Origin: Termitomyces sp. T153
Taxonomy: Eukaryota; Basidiomycota; Agaricomycetes; Agaricales; Lyophyllaceae
Assembly: GCA_018296165.2 (NCBI GenBank)
Contig: JACKQL020000079.1
Span: forward strand, 124,001-188,000
Reading direction: 5' to 3'
DNA length: 64,000 nucleotides
The notes under the pieces are model-generated. The model searched no databases. It was given only the letters and a program-made list of their open reading frames with translations, and was not told where the DNA came from. The translations under genes and the position numbers were made by a program. This document shows, in pieces, positions 23,154 to 36,978 of the stretch; position 1 is the stretch's first letter, and each line of letters starts with the position of its first letter.

Positions 23154-24638
23154 ATGGTGAGTACTTCACTATATCGCATCTGACATCTATTTTGATCAGT
23201 TCGCAGAGCGAACCTCTCTTCTCGCCTAGTAAACCTTCACATATTCATTTTTCACCTCGATTTCTGAATTGAGCATACTTAGAAAGAGACAAAAATTCCA
23301 AGTCTGGTGGAGATGCTCGCCTTTTCTTTGGCCTTTCGGAAATGCAGGGATGGAGGCCCTGTACGTTCATCAATCTGCTCGAAAAAGAGAACGATCATTG
23401 ATCTAGATCTCTTTCTGTATTCTTTTGATATTGGAATAGCCATGGAAGATACGCATGTTGTCATGTTACATTTAGATGAGGGAAAGGAGGTGTCGAACAC
23501 GTTTTTTGCTGTCTATGATGGCCATTGTGGTGTGTCCTGATGTGGTCGTAACTTCTCTTCTTCTTGGAGCTCAAAGTTTGACTAGGATCATATGTTGCCA
23601 AGTATGCTGAAGAAAATGTTCATAAGTGTTTGGTCGAGGAAGAGAGCTATAAGCAGGGCCAGTATGAGCTAGCAATGGAACGAGCCTTCCTGCGCGCAGA
23701 CGAAGATCTTTCTATACTAGCAAGTGCGTCACCATAACAAGGAACTACTCATATTGAGTATCACTTCTGATGACTCTTTCCTGGCAGAGTCCGACAAATC
23801 CGACCACTCTTGTCAATACACAGGTTGTACTGCTATAGCGGCGCTAGTGACCACCGATGGGAAGATCTACGTTGTATGTCGCCTCGTATTTTATTACCTC
23901 GATATCGAACTTAACAACGTATCCATAGGCGAATGCCGGTGATTCCAGATCGGTCATCAGTGTGAGAGGCAGAGCCGAACCATTGAGTCACGACCACAAA
24001 CCAAGCCATTCTAGTGAGCAAATTCTTCCGATCGTAAACAGCTTTTCCTGAACGAACCTACAATTTTGGTCAGCTGAGCGAACGCGCATATATGCAGCAG
24101 GAGGTTATGTTTACGATGATCGTGTGAACGGTTAGTTTTGAAATGTGTATTGACGTTTCTATCTGACCAAGCCAAGGCCGTCTGTCACTCTCGAGGGCGT
24201 TTGGTGACTTCTGGTATAAACAGAATTCCGATCTAGGCCCGGAAAAGCAGATCATCACTGCCAATCCGGATGTCATTATCCATGAGATCTCGGAAGAAGA
24301 TGAATTTTTCGTCATCGCCTGTGATGGTACGTTAGAAACTATTTCTTCCTGTTGAATATAACGTTCTTTTAGGTATTTGGGATTGTTTAAGCTCTCAGGT
24401 AGTCATCGACTTCATACGGAATGAAGTTTCTCGGGGAAAGGAACTTGCGCAAATCTGTGAAGACGTCTGTGACCGTTGTATTGCTCCTCTGTCCACACGG
24501 GGAGAGGGGCCCAGGGGTGGTGATAACATGACGATCATGATCGTTGCAATTCTTCATGGTCGCACCAAGGAGGGCTGGTATGAGTGGGTCAAGGGCGGTG
24601 CTAAAACTAATTATGAATACCCAGTCCCTTATTTTTGA
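23154..24638 (+). CDS. PP2C-type protein serine/threonine phosphatase
   Basis: A heavily split gene (about ten exons) for a metal-dependent phosphatase of the PTC2/PTC3 type, which reverses stress-kinase phosphorylation. The proposed first exon is only the ATG (23154-23156); the next reads SEPLFSP and continues to KRDKNSKSGG. Family motifs in order: EMQGWRPSMEDTHVV, FFAVYDGHCGSYVAKYAEEN, TGCTAIAALVTTDGKIYV, ANAGDSRSVISV, LSHDHKP, NGRLSLSRAFGDF, EDEFFVIACDGIWDCLSSQ, GDNMTIMIVAILHGRTKEGW. The metal-binding Asp residues are kept. The usual DGHGG is DGHCG, which should not affect the Asp/Gly ligands. The protein stops soon after TNYEYPVPYF, where relatives usually continue, so the C-terminus is short. 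Every apparent stop falls inside a GT-AG intron, so this is not a pseudogene. Confidence 0.88.
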
Positions 24639-25065
24639 GCGTTTGCAAACTAGAAAAGCAATTACTTGCTCGAGAACTAGAATCATCAACAAAAATCCAA
24701 TTGTGCACATTATCGATGCGATGACAGACTCAAATGTTTCAGAGAGTAAATATGAAGCTAGTACTATTTCGAGCAAATCAAGTGCTACAACTATGATGTT
24801 TCGTTCAACCCCAGGAGAACGAAGGAATAACATCACCGGAAAGAGTCAAGACCACTCAGGAATTAAAGGTTGTAAAGGCACCGACTAAGACGAAGGGACC
24901 CGGAAGGCCGCACCGAATCCAACGATAAGATGATTAAGTAAATGAATGTACCGTAAGGGGATAGAGAGTATAGAGGTAATGTATGTGATAGGAGAATTAC
25001 CAACTTTGAGATGAAGATGAGAATATGCTTATTGAGACTAATACTAAAAATTCAGTCAGTCACGC
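24639..25065. other. Intergenic region between convergent genes
   Basis: A plus-strand frame to 24888 is open and Ser/Thr-rich, but I found no in-frame splice that extends the phosphatase into it. Probably 3' UTRs of both neighbours. Confidence 0.4.
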
Positions 25066-27240
<2,175 letters not shown>

Positions 27241-29336
27241 AGTAGTAGGAGATGTTTAGGCGAAGAAGATGAAAGGAAAGGGGGTCGATGGCTTGTCATT
27301 GAAGGAAACAATCGCTTTTAAACCGTCTCGATATCTGGACCTCACACTGGTGATAAATTTTACGCAGGTCTCCATTCTGAAGTTGGGTCTGTATACATAG
27401 CATGTCTCACCGACGAGTCACCTCTGATGTGTCGGCGTTCCTCCGATCAGTGATGCGCTCTGTGACGAACTATGAAGTCCGGGCTCTCGAGGTGCACAAA
27501 TGACCAAGGTTTCGCGGAGTCACACAGAAGCTGTGTTGAATGTGCTCAAACTCGCGAAATTGTCGGAGACATTATTGTATTGAGCAACGAAGCGGTGTCA
27601 GGGTCTTCAAAACCGACGAAATGACTCGAAAGGGCTGTGAGCGACATCACCGAAACAGGCAAAGTTTGGCAGACTCGGAGTATGGACCGTGATTCTTTCT
27701 GTACACAGCGCGCCACAACAAATAAATATCGGAATGTAGATCAAAGATTGAACGAAAAGAGGGTGACAGGTGACCCCTGAATACGGGCAAATTGCAACTT
27801 GTCTTCTCATGCACAAGGCGAACAAGGTACAGGTCAAGTTTCAAGGGGTTCCGGGACAGCGAACACCGAGGGCCGGAAAGATATGAGATAGTCCGAAGAA
27901 GATGTACGCATGGTCGCACTAATGGTCGCATACTAGAAATCAAGTCCCACAAGTTGGGGATACTGAGCTCAAATCGTGTTCAAAGCACGTGGACCTCACC
28001 TTTCGCGGCCGCAGAGCAAATACATGCCTTCATGTCGAGCTTGCTTCTGCATCGGTAGGGCTGTGATCAATTATCATCAACTCTTACCTGAGGTAGTTGG
28101 TGAATTCAAACAAAAGTTGAGGTTCTGCCTCAGTCAGATTCCCGCAAAATCTATACAACGGTATATTATTTGATTGATTCTGGTATAATGCAGACGCATA
28201 AGTGGTCACTTTGGAAATTGGGTACCCATAGGTTTGAAAAAGCCCCAAAGAATTCAACGTACAGTATTCCAGGGCGTGAGTTTCAAGATACTCAACGGAA
28301 AGTCTCTATCGCACGAGTCTTTGAAACAAATTATTGATCTTGAGTGCTTGAGTCATGGCTAGGCTAGATCCTTGGGAAGGGGTATGTCAGTAGATGTCAG
28401 TGACGGTTTTGAAATTGATGGTTTGATCAAAGTGATCCGGGTATGGAGCTTGGATTGGGAGGAGGACATACAAGATACCGACTCCCAGTTGTACTCGGGG
28501 GCCGAGGTTTCACTCGGGACCGCTACATACATGCCAACGCACATTACACCCGTCGTTGACGTCCGACCCGTTGACAGAAAGAGGGGGGGAAACGGAGATG
28601 TGATATAGAGATGTGATATAATGGGGGACGCGTTTGCCCGCAGCCCTAATGGGTTGATTGGTCGTGACGTCACTGACCCCAATGACCGTCGTTCTGGATG
28701 TCAAACACGTCTTACATAATCGAAGGAATTTCGCAGGAAAGGCATGAAAGTTGCCCCCCACAATCATAAGTAGCGTTGTTCAGTTAGGATGATTATGAGT
28801 AAGATTTGATAACGTCCAAGTGCTCCAATGCACTCATATATGTAGAAGGTAAAGAAGCAAGTATTTCCGGGCCTGCTGCAACTTAAGCATGATGCATGAG
28901 GGTCAAACCAGCACTTAATCCCTATGATAGACACCATAATTTCCATGATTCTAGATCACAGACTATACATGTCACCATCAGGTGGGCTCTAGAGAGGTGT
29001 ACATCCTAAGCACTGGGATATCAGTTTTCATCGATATCAGTTTTCATCGTACAAAGTTTGATTGTTTTTAGTTGAATCCCTTAACTGTGTGATGATAAGA
29101 AGGTAGCAGTAAAAGTCCCACGTTCTAGTCATGGTGGAATTCGTTTTCTGCGGAATCGAAAAGCACAAACGCGCACAAGCGGAACTATCAGAATCGACGC
29201 CTAACATGCAGATAGACTTCGATGCTATCACATTGGGCAGCAGAATTATATGATGCCGAAGATACGGGACAGATAAGCCAACATGTTGTACAACGTTAGA
29301 ATAATGGACGATAGGATAGTACAGGCAATATAAGGC
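27241..29336. other. Long intergenic region
   Basis: About 2.1 kb without a supported gene. Open frames at 27607-28058 and 28359-28767 overlap on both strands and match nothing I know. Minor features: a 14-bp tandem repeat near 28597-28625 (GAGATGTGATATA) and a 17-bp tandem repeat near 29015-29050 (GATATCAGTTTTCATC). The left end is the GMC promoter. Confidence 0.4.
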
Positions 29337-30101
29337 TTATTTGACGATTGAACTAACGCCTCGAGCTAGATAAAAGATTCAGATATTAGATCAGTCAGAG
29401 ACGCGAATTAGAATGAAACGTACTTGCTAAATATTCTTTGGCAGAGCTTGTACTCTATGGGCAGCAGTCAGGCGAGAGCTCATAAAGATTGACCATGACT
29501 TACCAAATTCTTTATAACATCGTAAACGCTCTTGTCATGATAGCGAAGACCGGTCGCTGGATCCGTGTACGGGGCTTCGAGTCCAGTTATATCACAATAA
29601 TGTTTATGAGGGAGTAGGGATGGAGGTGCCTCGATAGACGTGTCTGCCATTATTCAACCATAACGATGATTTAAGTACTAGCAGACAACTCACAAGAAGG
29701 CATATCTTCTTCTCCATCAACATCCATAGCATCACCGTCCAACTTCTCCTGTCTCCTCTTTTCGCGTTCCAAACGGTCGCGCTCGCGTTCTTGACTGAGA
29801 ACGTTCTTCACGTTCTTGGCGCGTCGATTAATGTTCTTCGTGTAATTTGGGTTCTTGAACGGCCGTGGATTGTGTAGGTAAGAGAGCTGTTCACCCAAGG
29901 ACTATGTTGCCGCAAGAATCACAAGGGAATTCAACAAAAATGCTCAACGCGTCCTTACAGGTGTCAATGGTGTTGCATCCCCATCGAGGGCAGCTTTCCT
30001 CCTAAATCCGCCTCTGGGTGGCCTTAAATTGACATTCAGTAACAGGCCAAGAAAGAGGCGAAAGACCTTACATAACGGTAGCCTAGATCGTAGATGATCA
30101 T
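29337..30101 (-). CDS. IES6: INO80 chromatin-remodelling complex subunit IES6 (YL1 C-terminal domain)
   Basis: Multi-exon gene for the Ies6 subunit, which with Arp5 forms a module of the INO80 nucleosome remodeller. From ATG 30101 (MIIYDLGYRYVRPPRGGF) the spliced protein reads GEQLSYLHNPRPFKNPNYTK, then a basic, charged helix (NVLSQERERDRLEREKRRQE). The YL1-C domain follows: HKHYCDITGLEAPYTDPATG, LRYHDKSVYDVIKNL and AKEYLATRGV, ending SSIVK with TAA at 29337-29339. The frame is kept only with the donor GTCTTTCG of the first intron rather than the overlapping GTAAGG. The frame is open for a few more codons upstream of 30101, so an extra N-terminal exon is possible. It is divergent from PUF6, with 149 bp between the two start codons. 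Confidence 0.88.
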
Positions 30102-30250
30102 GAACGAGAAAGAGCGGGCCTCACGGTCAACGACGTCGACGTATTGATTGTTCAAGCATTTGCCAAACAGTCATCGATCGAAAAAGTTTTGGAAATCGCG
30201 ATTCTTGACCAGCCCTTCTCGCGGATTCCGTTCATTTTCTTCTCTGTAAT
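30102..30250. promoter_or_regulatory. Short bidirectional promoter, IES6/PUF6
   Basis: Only 149 bp separate the two divergent start codons, so both genes probably share this promoter. No TATA-like element stands out. Both genes serve nuclear housekeeping functions, which would fit co-regulation; this is inference. Confidence 0.5.
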
Positions 30251-32518
30251 ATGCCCGCTTTGAAGAAAAGACAAGCACCTACGCAAACTGGACCTAAACC
30301 CAAGAAAGTACAGCTTGAAAAGCCCGCAAAAGCTGAGAAAAAGCGGAGTCAGCCTGTAACTGCACCGGCGCCTACTGCAGATAGTTCTGCGGAATCAGAC
30401 GATGACTTTGAAGGCTTTGAAGGAGATGACGACGAATTTGTGGACATGGACAATGTAGATGATAAAATTCTAGACAAGAATATCCCAGATGCAGCACCAC
30501 CCAAACCTATACAAGCGAAAGATCCAAACGGTACGTCATCTAAGAACCAAGGTCTGACTATCTATTCAATTTCTACAGCCTCTCGCGAATCGCACAAGGC
30601 ACAAAAGGCTATACACGAGCAGCGGCGCGCTGCGAAGCCACATTCATCATTGCTTAGCGACGCAAAACGCGTATGGTCGCTGGCGCGGCAAAAAAACATA
30701 CCGACGACAGAACGACAGAAACACATCCAGGATCTCATGAACGTTATTCGTGGAATGGTCAAGGAGATCGTCTTCAAGCATGATGCGAGCCGTATAGTGC
30801 AAACTGTGGTAAAGTACGGTCGGCAGAAGGAGCGCGATGAGGTTGCCCAGGAGCTTACGGGAAAATACAAGGAGTTGGCCCAGAATAAATATTCTAAAGT
30901 ATGTCCAGTCCAGATGTGTGTCATCTCTCAGACGTCTCTAACAGAGTGTACAGTTCCTAATAACGAAATTGATTCGATTATGTCCGGCTCATCGAGCATC
31001 CATTTTAATGGAGTTTCAAGGCAACGTCCTTCGTCTCCTCTTACATAGGGAGGCAACATCCGTGCTCGCAGATACGTTTGAGCTCTATGCTAACGCTTAT
31101 GAGCGAACACTTCTCCTTCGTGATTTCTACGGCAAGGAAACGATGCTGTTCACCACATCCGGAGGTAGTGACGAGGAGAAGGAGAAAGCTAAAAAGGGTC
31201 TGAGAGGCGTACTGGAAGGTACGGATGTTGAGAGAAGACGGCGAGTCCTAAACGCTCTCAAAGAAAACCTCGTCACAATGTACGCGCACTCTTATAGTTT
31301 ACTCATTCGCCTGTTTACTCCTTACACAGTTTCAATAACCCCGATAAAGGTGCCGTAACACACGCCGTCGTACATCGTGCCCTCTGGGAATACCTCTCTG
31401 CCTTGAACGATGTTCCCGACGAAACCGAGCGCGATAAGCTACGTCGAGAGATGTTCGAGACGTGTCAGGAAGTCTTGGCCGAAATGGTACACACCAAAGA
31501 CGGTAGTCGCGTCGTTCGGGAGTTCCTTGCATACGGGACTGCCAAAGACCGAAAACAGATCCTCAAGGTGCTTAAGCCACATATTGAGCGTATGTGTCTT
31601 GACGATGATGCGCAAATGGTCTTGTTCACGGCCCTCGATGTCATTGAGTGAGTCATCATGCCCCCCTTCCTCTCTGCTCTGATCGTTACGGTTACTCAGC
31701 GACACCAAACTCGTCTCGAAGTCTCTTATTGCAGAAATGACCGGTCCAGCGACAAACCTCCTCGTTTCACCTCAAGGTCGCCGTGCCCTGTTCTACCTCC
31801 TCGTACCACGTACAAGACGCCATTTCACACCCGTGCAGATTGCACTACTTGCCGAGACAGACGACATACGGTCTCGGACAAGTAAAAAGGCACCTGAAGC
31901 ACGCGAAGAGGAGGTCCGAAAGTACGCAAGTGAAGCTCTTTTATCGTGGTTGGAGCAGAACACAGCGAGTATCATAAAAGAGCCAGGAGGCAGTCTCGTG
32001 GCAGCAGAAATCATGCTTTTCGCTGATGGGGGTGCGTCTCTTCCCTCCAGTATCCCTGAGTATAATTCTGAGTAAACTCGCGTACAGATCGAACGCCCGC
32101 ATCCCAATCCCTCCTCCGTGCCATCTCCACCTCCTACCCATCCGCTGACCCCTCATCCCCACACCTGATCGATCTCCCACACACCTCCCGACTTTACAAA
32201 ACCCTTCTCCAAGGCGGACATTTCAACCACGCTACGAAATCCGTTGATCTCGCACCGAATTGGGATACTGGTCTATTCGCCGAGGAGTTCGTAAAGATCG
32301 TGGGGAAGGATGTTGCGCTGGGTATGTGTACTTTGGGTGAAGGGAATGGAGCGTTTGTGGTGGCGGAGCTATGTGAGGCCTTGTTCAGGGATGGTGAGAA
32401 GAGAAGTGAGGTCAGGAGAGAGGTGAAGGGCTGGTTTGGGGATGAGGTTAGAGGGGTGGTGGAAGGTGGGCAGGCAAAAGGGAGGAAGGTGTTGTTGGAG
32501 AAGATGGCTTCGTTATAA
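30251..32518 (+). CDS. PUF6: Pumilio-homology protein PUF6 (ribosome biogenesis)
   Basis: Spliced gene for the nucleolar Puf6/Puf-A protein, which binds RNA and acts in 60S ribosomal subunit maturation (in yeast also in ASH1 mRNA repression). The N-terminus is basic (MPALKKRQAPTQTGPKPKKV), then acidic (DDDFEGFEGDDDEFVDMDN). The PUF-A repeats follow: ELVN-like helices around VKEIVFKHDASRIVQTVVKY, KYKELAQNKYSK, LLLHREATSVLADTFELY, EVLAEMVHTKDGSRVVREFL and LVSPQGRRALFYLLVPR. The CPL-type C-terminal part is visible (SWLEQNTASIIKEPGGSLVA, EGNGAFVVAELCEAL). It ends LLEKMASL with TAA at 32516-32518. Introns lie near 30530, 30897, 31285, 31650 and 32030. Intact. Confidence 0.92.
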
Positions 32519-32803
32519 CCGCAAGCGGCCTTCCTTCTTCATTCTTCGTTTGGTTTTCACATGCTGGATTCTCTTCGTAGTCATATTCATAACCATATAT
32601 CTTACCGACATCTCTTATGTTTGGAATGATGGAGTTGGCAATAAGACAAGAGTGAAGATGTTCTCGAGTACGCGTCTGTCACGGGCGGTCTAATGTTATA
32701 TATAAATAATCATCTAATTTTTTGTCTGTCTTGAGTTGCAATTATTTCTGAAACTGGTCAGTCCTTTCACACAAAAATGAGAAAAAGTTAGGATTCACTT
32801 CGA

Positions 32804-32900
32804 TTCGGATACGGGGAATCGAACCCCGAGCTGCCGCGGACATGTCAAGATGACACCATGAAATGAGAGGCGGCAATGTTAGCCATTACACCATATCCGA
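32804..32900 (-). tRNA. tRNA-Glu(CTC), 25-nt intron
   Basis: On the minus strand: acceptor TCGGATA/TATCCGA, D stem GTG/CAT (weak), anticodon stem GCCGC/GCGGC with loop CT-CTC-A, T arm CGGGG-TTCGATT-CCCCG, discriminator A. An intron of 25 nt (32839-32863) lies at 37/38. Anticodon CTC reads GAG (Glu). Confidence 0.88.
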
Positions 32901-33853
32901 CTACGAACCAAGGCAGACTACAGACATTATAATATGTTACGTCAAACTTTCGCTCCACAAGAACTGGGAATTTGCATCCCGCCGACCTCTAGGATAAGAT
33001 ATTCCCAAGTCTTGAGGGAACTTCCTCTAATGAAAATCTTGAACAGTGGATTAACCCGACCTTTCCCTGGTCACTTTTTGCATGAGATCTGTAAATCTAC
33101 AGACATTACAATATGAGTTACTTCCATCAAAGAGCATATACAGACATGATCAACATTCACAAAAGTAGAGTACAACCTACTCAAGCTTGTCTTCATAGGT
33201 CACTTAAAGAGACTGGTCACATCTGTGAGTCCACCATCACTGCATGCATAGTCGATCCTAAGGTCAAACTCAGACGTCGACGGTTCAACGTTCAACGTTC
33301 ATCAATCCATCTCGAATACTGGGAATTATGTTCAAAGATCCCGCGGGCTGCTATCGATCAAACATCTCTTCCATCGCCTTGAATTTCTTGTCCCTCTCCC
33401 TAAGAGTCTACATCCCCCTAATCAGATTTAAATTTATATGCTATGACCTCACTTCGTCGACCAGAGCCCTCATCTATGCCATCCTGGATCCTTTTCCTAC
33501 TCCTGCCCTGGAGAAAAATCTCAACAAATTGGCCTTGTCATGAAGCATCACCAAGATAACTTCACATATAAGCTATTATGCCGGCAGGCACTTCATACAT
33601 GATAGCCTTATCCCTACCAACATAGCATTTGTCGCATTAACGATGTTCTAAGCACGGAAGGGTTTAGCAATTGACAACCGATAACCTCTGTAGGAACCCG
33701 CTAACTCTTGCGAGCGACTTCCAAGATAACGGGAGGGCATATTATTGATCGTCAAACATGATAAAAAAATGCGACAAATGGCATAAGTACTGTCAACACT
33801 CGAGTCAGTTCAAGCCAACGACATCGATACGACGCACCTTTTAAATATACACA
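32901..33853. other. Intergenic region with a small F-box-gene relic
   Basis: Around 33353-33405 the sequence resembles the 3' end of the F-box gene at 13831-13890 (shared CTCTTCCATCGCCTTGA and CTTGTCCCTCTCCC), with AGGTCAAACTCA shared just before. Nothing else of that gene survives here. A ~27-bp direct repeat (CTACAGACATTAYAATATG) occurs near 32919 and 33096. Confidence 0.45.
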
Positions 33854-34140
33854 TCACGCAGGAATCATTAACTCGCCCCACGTCCTCACTGCCAAGATAC
33901 CCCCGAAGAACATAGTAACACCAACGAGAAGATTTATGTTTCCTGGAAGCTTTTCAGGTGCGAAGAGTTCGGTCTGGAGGAACCTAGTTCAAAGTCAGGA
34001 TATTCGAGCTTAGACCTCGCACGCGATAAGGCTCACCTCGAGAAAGCAGACTGGTCTTCATCGTGAGCGCCGACGGTGCGTCTTTGTGATGGATGGGGCA
34101 TATATGACGGGACGGAGCCAGGTGCAGAACGACGAGCCAT
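33854..34140 (-). CDS. Single-pass membrane microprotein, TOM6-like
   Basis: Two exons (34140-34037 and 33983-33854) joined by a GT-AG intron give 77 residues. The first exon reads MARRSAPGSVPSYMPHPSQ and is basic and Pro/Ser-rich. The second has FAPEKLPGNINLLVGV, then a hydrophobic span (VTMFFGGILAV) and the end RTWGELMIPA. The order of a basic disordered head, an APEN-like turn, one C-terminal span and a closing W-G-E-L-x-x-P resembles the small fungal TOM6 subunit that stabilises the mitochondrial import pore. The resemblance is from memory of the family pattern and could be wrong. What is visible is a short tail-anchored protein with clean splicing. It is too short to stand out as a long open frame. 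Confidence 0.5.
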
Positions 34141-34958
34141 TTTGGTGCAGTTGGGAGAAAACTAAACAAGTCCGTGACGTCTCGCCAAGTTTTACTTTTT
34201 TCCACGATTCGGGTTAGGGTTACTCTGAAGCCGGCCCGATTGTTTTCACGGATTTTGCATTCGATACATACCACCACAATATCGCAATTGAAGAATGTCA
34301 CGCATTCAGTTAACACTTTCAACGACGATATTTTCTCCAGAATCAGATCCACAGCCATACACCATCCCATCAGGGGTGCTCATTGGTTTGTCCAGTCCAC
34401 TTTTTTAAGAAGTTCAAGCATTGCCTGATCAAAACGGCAAAAGCTGGTGAACTCCTGTCCTCAAATTACGGGTGAAAACCCGCCTGATGTTGTAAACTAT
34501 GAACTGGTAGCCGCTTACAATTTGTGGGAATATCCGATGCCCGCACTGTGATGAAGTAAAACTGAACGAACGGAACAGAGAATTGAGCACACTTTAGGCT
34601 CAGGAACAAACCAGCTGTTGCCATAACTTAGATGTAACAAGTTGCTAACTTATACACATAAGTACCTAATTTACTGATTTGGGACAATCAATGACCTCAG
34701 CCACAAATAAGCAGGACAGGTCTTCCGCAGATTCTATCACCAGGTAACCGGTAGCAGAGGTAGCAATTTCGACTCAGTAGCACTTTTGACGCTTCCGTAT
34801 TATCTGTTCAGCTGAGGTGAGTATTGATTCAAGGTCACTTTCCGACCTGATTACATAAGGCAAGGCCAACGGCAGTTGGATCGACGTCTCTTTCTCCATA
34901 TGTATGCAAATATTTTAAACAGCTTGAGTGGATTTGTTCTCACTATCGGATTGTACAT
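34141..34958. other. Divergent intergenic region
   Basis: Upstream of both the microprotein gene (minus) and the P450 gene (plus). No supported coding sequence; only short overlapping frames. Confidence 0.4.
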
Positions 34959-36978
34959 ATGTCGCTGTCCCCGGTAAACCTTGCTGTGGCGACCACTGGC
35001 GGTCTTCTTTTGCTCCGTTGGTGGTTCCTCAAAACCAAGCAAGTAGCTCTCCTTCCGCCTGGTCCGCCTGGGCTACCTATCGTTGGTGTAAGTAGCCAAT
35101 TTCGTCTCTTCAAGCCTAATTCAACCAGCTGATAAATATAGAATGTTGCCGACATGCCTACCTCAAAAGAGTGGGTAACCTTTGCGGAGTGGGGAAGGGT
35201 GTGGGGTGCGCGCGACGTTGTTGCGATAATTGCAATACAGGAATTGACTTTACGCTAAGGGGGCCTCATATCAGTCAAGCTCCTCGGACGTTCCATGATC
35301 ATCGTCAACTCTGCGCAAATAATGGCTGAATTGGACAAGCAAGGATCTATGTATTCCGATCGACCGAGGCTTGAGATGGGCGGTGAACTGGTTGGCTATA
35401 AGGACACGCTGGTACTCACACCATATGGACCGCGCTTTCGGACGTTCCGCAAACATTTCGCCCGCCATTTTGGTACGCCAGCTTGTGTGGATCAGCATCA
35501 TCCAGTGATTGAATACGAAACACGACGGTTCTTAAAGAGAACGCTTGCAAATGTGGACGATTTGAACAAAAATCTTCGTAAGTAAGTTGTTGATTTTGCT
35601 CAATCGACGTGATATTTCCTCAGCATCGTCTCATCACAAGGCTAACTGGAGGTATCATTATGCAACTTACATATGGCTACGAAGTGCAAGAAGGAAGAGA
35701 TCCCTTCATCACGCTTATTGAAGGCGCCAATGACAACTTCAGTGCAGCGACTGGTCCTGGTGCATTTTTAGTCGATTTCTTCCCCGCATTGAAGTATCTC
35801 CCAGAATGGCTACCTGGCATGGGCTTTCTTGCTCTCGCCCGTGAATGGGCCAAGGCAACACAGAATATGATTGAGGTCCCCTTCAATTACACTAAACAGC
35901 AGTTGGTGAGTGACCTATTCATTATTCAATATTAAGTTGCAGCCTCATACGCGCATACAGGCTTCTGGCGTTTCCCGTTCCTCGTTTGTTTCCGAGAACC
36001 TTGAAAATGAGAAATCTATGAGCCAAGAGGACATCCTCGAGGTCAAACTTGCAGCTAGCTCTATGTACGGAGGTAGGTGCCTAGAGGATCAATCACAGTG
36101 ATCTGTACTAATTGCTTTTTGTCTCAAGGTGGTGCCGATACCACTGTATCAGCCCAATATGCCTTCTTCTTGGCTATGGTTCTCTTTCCAGGTACCCTTG
36201 AGTTCAACCCTCTTTGACTTTCCGAGTCTGACTGACAGAACATTTTTAGATGTCCAGAAGAAGGCGCAAGCAGAAATCGACAAGGTCATAGGCAATGAAC
36301 GCCTTCCTACCCTGGCAGATCGCCCTCATCTTCCATATGTCAACGCCGTTGTTACAGAGGTGTTGCGATGGAACAGTGTTGCCCCCACGGGTATGTACTT
36401 GACCATGGTAGCTCTTCTGTCCCTCCCGATTTTTGTAAACCCAGGTGTCCCACATACTGCAATGGAAGACGGGATCATCAACGGATATCTGATTCCTAAA
36501 GGTTCCATAATCATCGCCAACCTCTGGTACACCCTAATTAACTCGATAGATCTATCAAAATGCTGATAGGAGCGTTGGTAGGAACATGCTTCATGATCCC
36601 GAGGCGTACCCGGAGCCTTTCGAGTTCCAGCCAGAGCGGCATATCGCGACATCAGAAAAACCTGCTCAGCAGAATCCAAGAACTATATGTTTTGGATACG
36701 GACGTCGCATTTGTCCTGGTATGTTTCTGGCACAGACATCGCTTTTCTCGCTTGTGGCTACCTCGCTTGCTGTCTTCGACATAAAGAAGGCCATTGAGAA
36801 TGGCGTCGAGATTACTCCCGTTCACGAGAATACGTCCGGAATCATCAGGTAGGTCGCGCCCACTGTGTTAAAGCATTGTTTAACAGAACTATCGAGCAGT
36901 TTCCCTGAACCTTTCAGGTGCAATATTACGCCTCGATCACAGAAGGCCGTATCACTTGTTCATGACGAACACCTGTGA
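34959..36978 (+). CDS. Cytochrome P450 monooxygenase
   Basis: Multi-exon gene for a microsomal class II P450 that inserts one oxygen atom into an unknown substrate with NADPH-P450 reductase. Start ATG 34959: a hydrophobic anchor (LAVATTGGLLLLRWWF) followed by the proline-rich hinge LLPPGPPGLPIVG. Further motifs: I-helix GGGADTTVS, K-helix EVLR (the ExxR pair), the PERF-like FQPERH, and the heme-binding loop FGYGRRICPG with the axial Cys. It ends VSLVHDEHL with TGA at 36976-36978. An in-frame TAA at about 35.25 kb is removed if the intron runs from GTGCGCG to CGCTAAG, giving EWGRVWGGLISVKLL. The sequence resembles the large Agaricomycete clan usually annotated as O-methylsterigmatocystin oxidoreductase-like; I would not assign a CYP number. 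Confidence 0.9.

Noticed and set aside
23154..24638. PP2C gene as a pseudogene, because the motifs lie in different frames and stops intervene
   Set aside because: Every break resolves as a GT-AG intron of about 45-75 nt with all motifs in frame after splicing.
28359..28767. Overlapping frames on both strands around 28.4-28.8 kb
   Set aside because: No recognisable domain, signal peptide or consistent intron structure; composition is that of intergenic DNA.
35190..35300. In-frame TAA in the P450 gene suggesting a pseudogene
   Set aside because: The intron GTGCGCG...CGCTAAG removes it and leaves a family-like join (EWGRVWGGLISVK).
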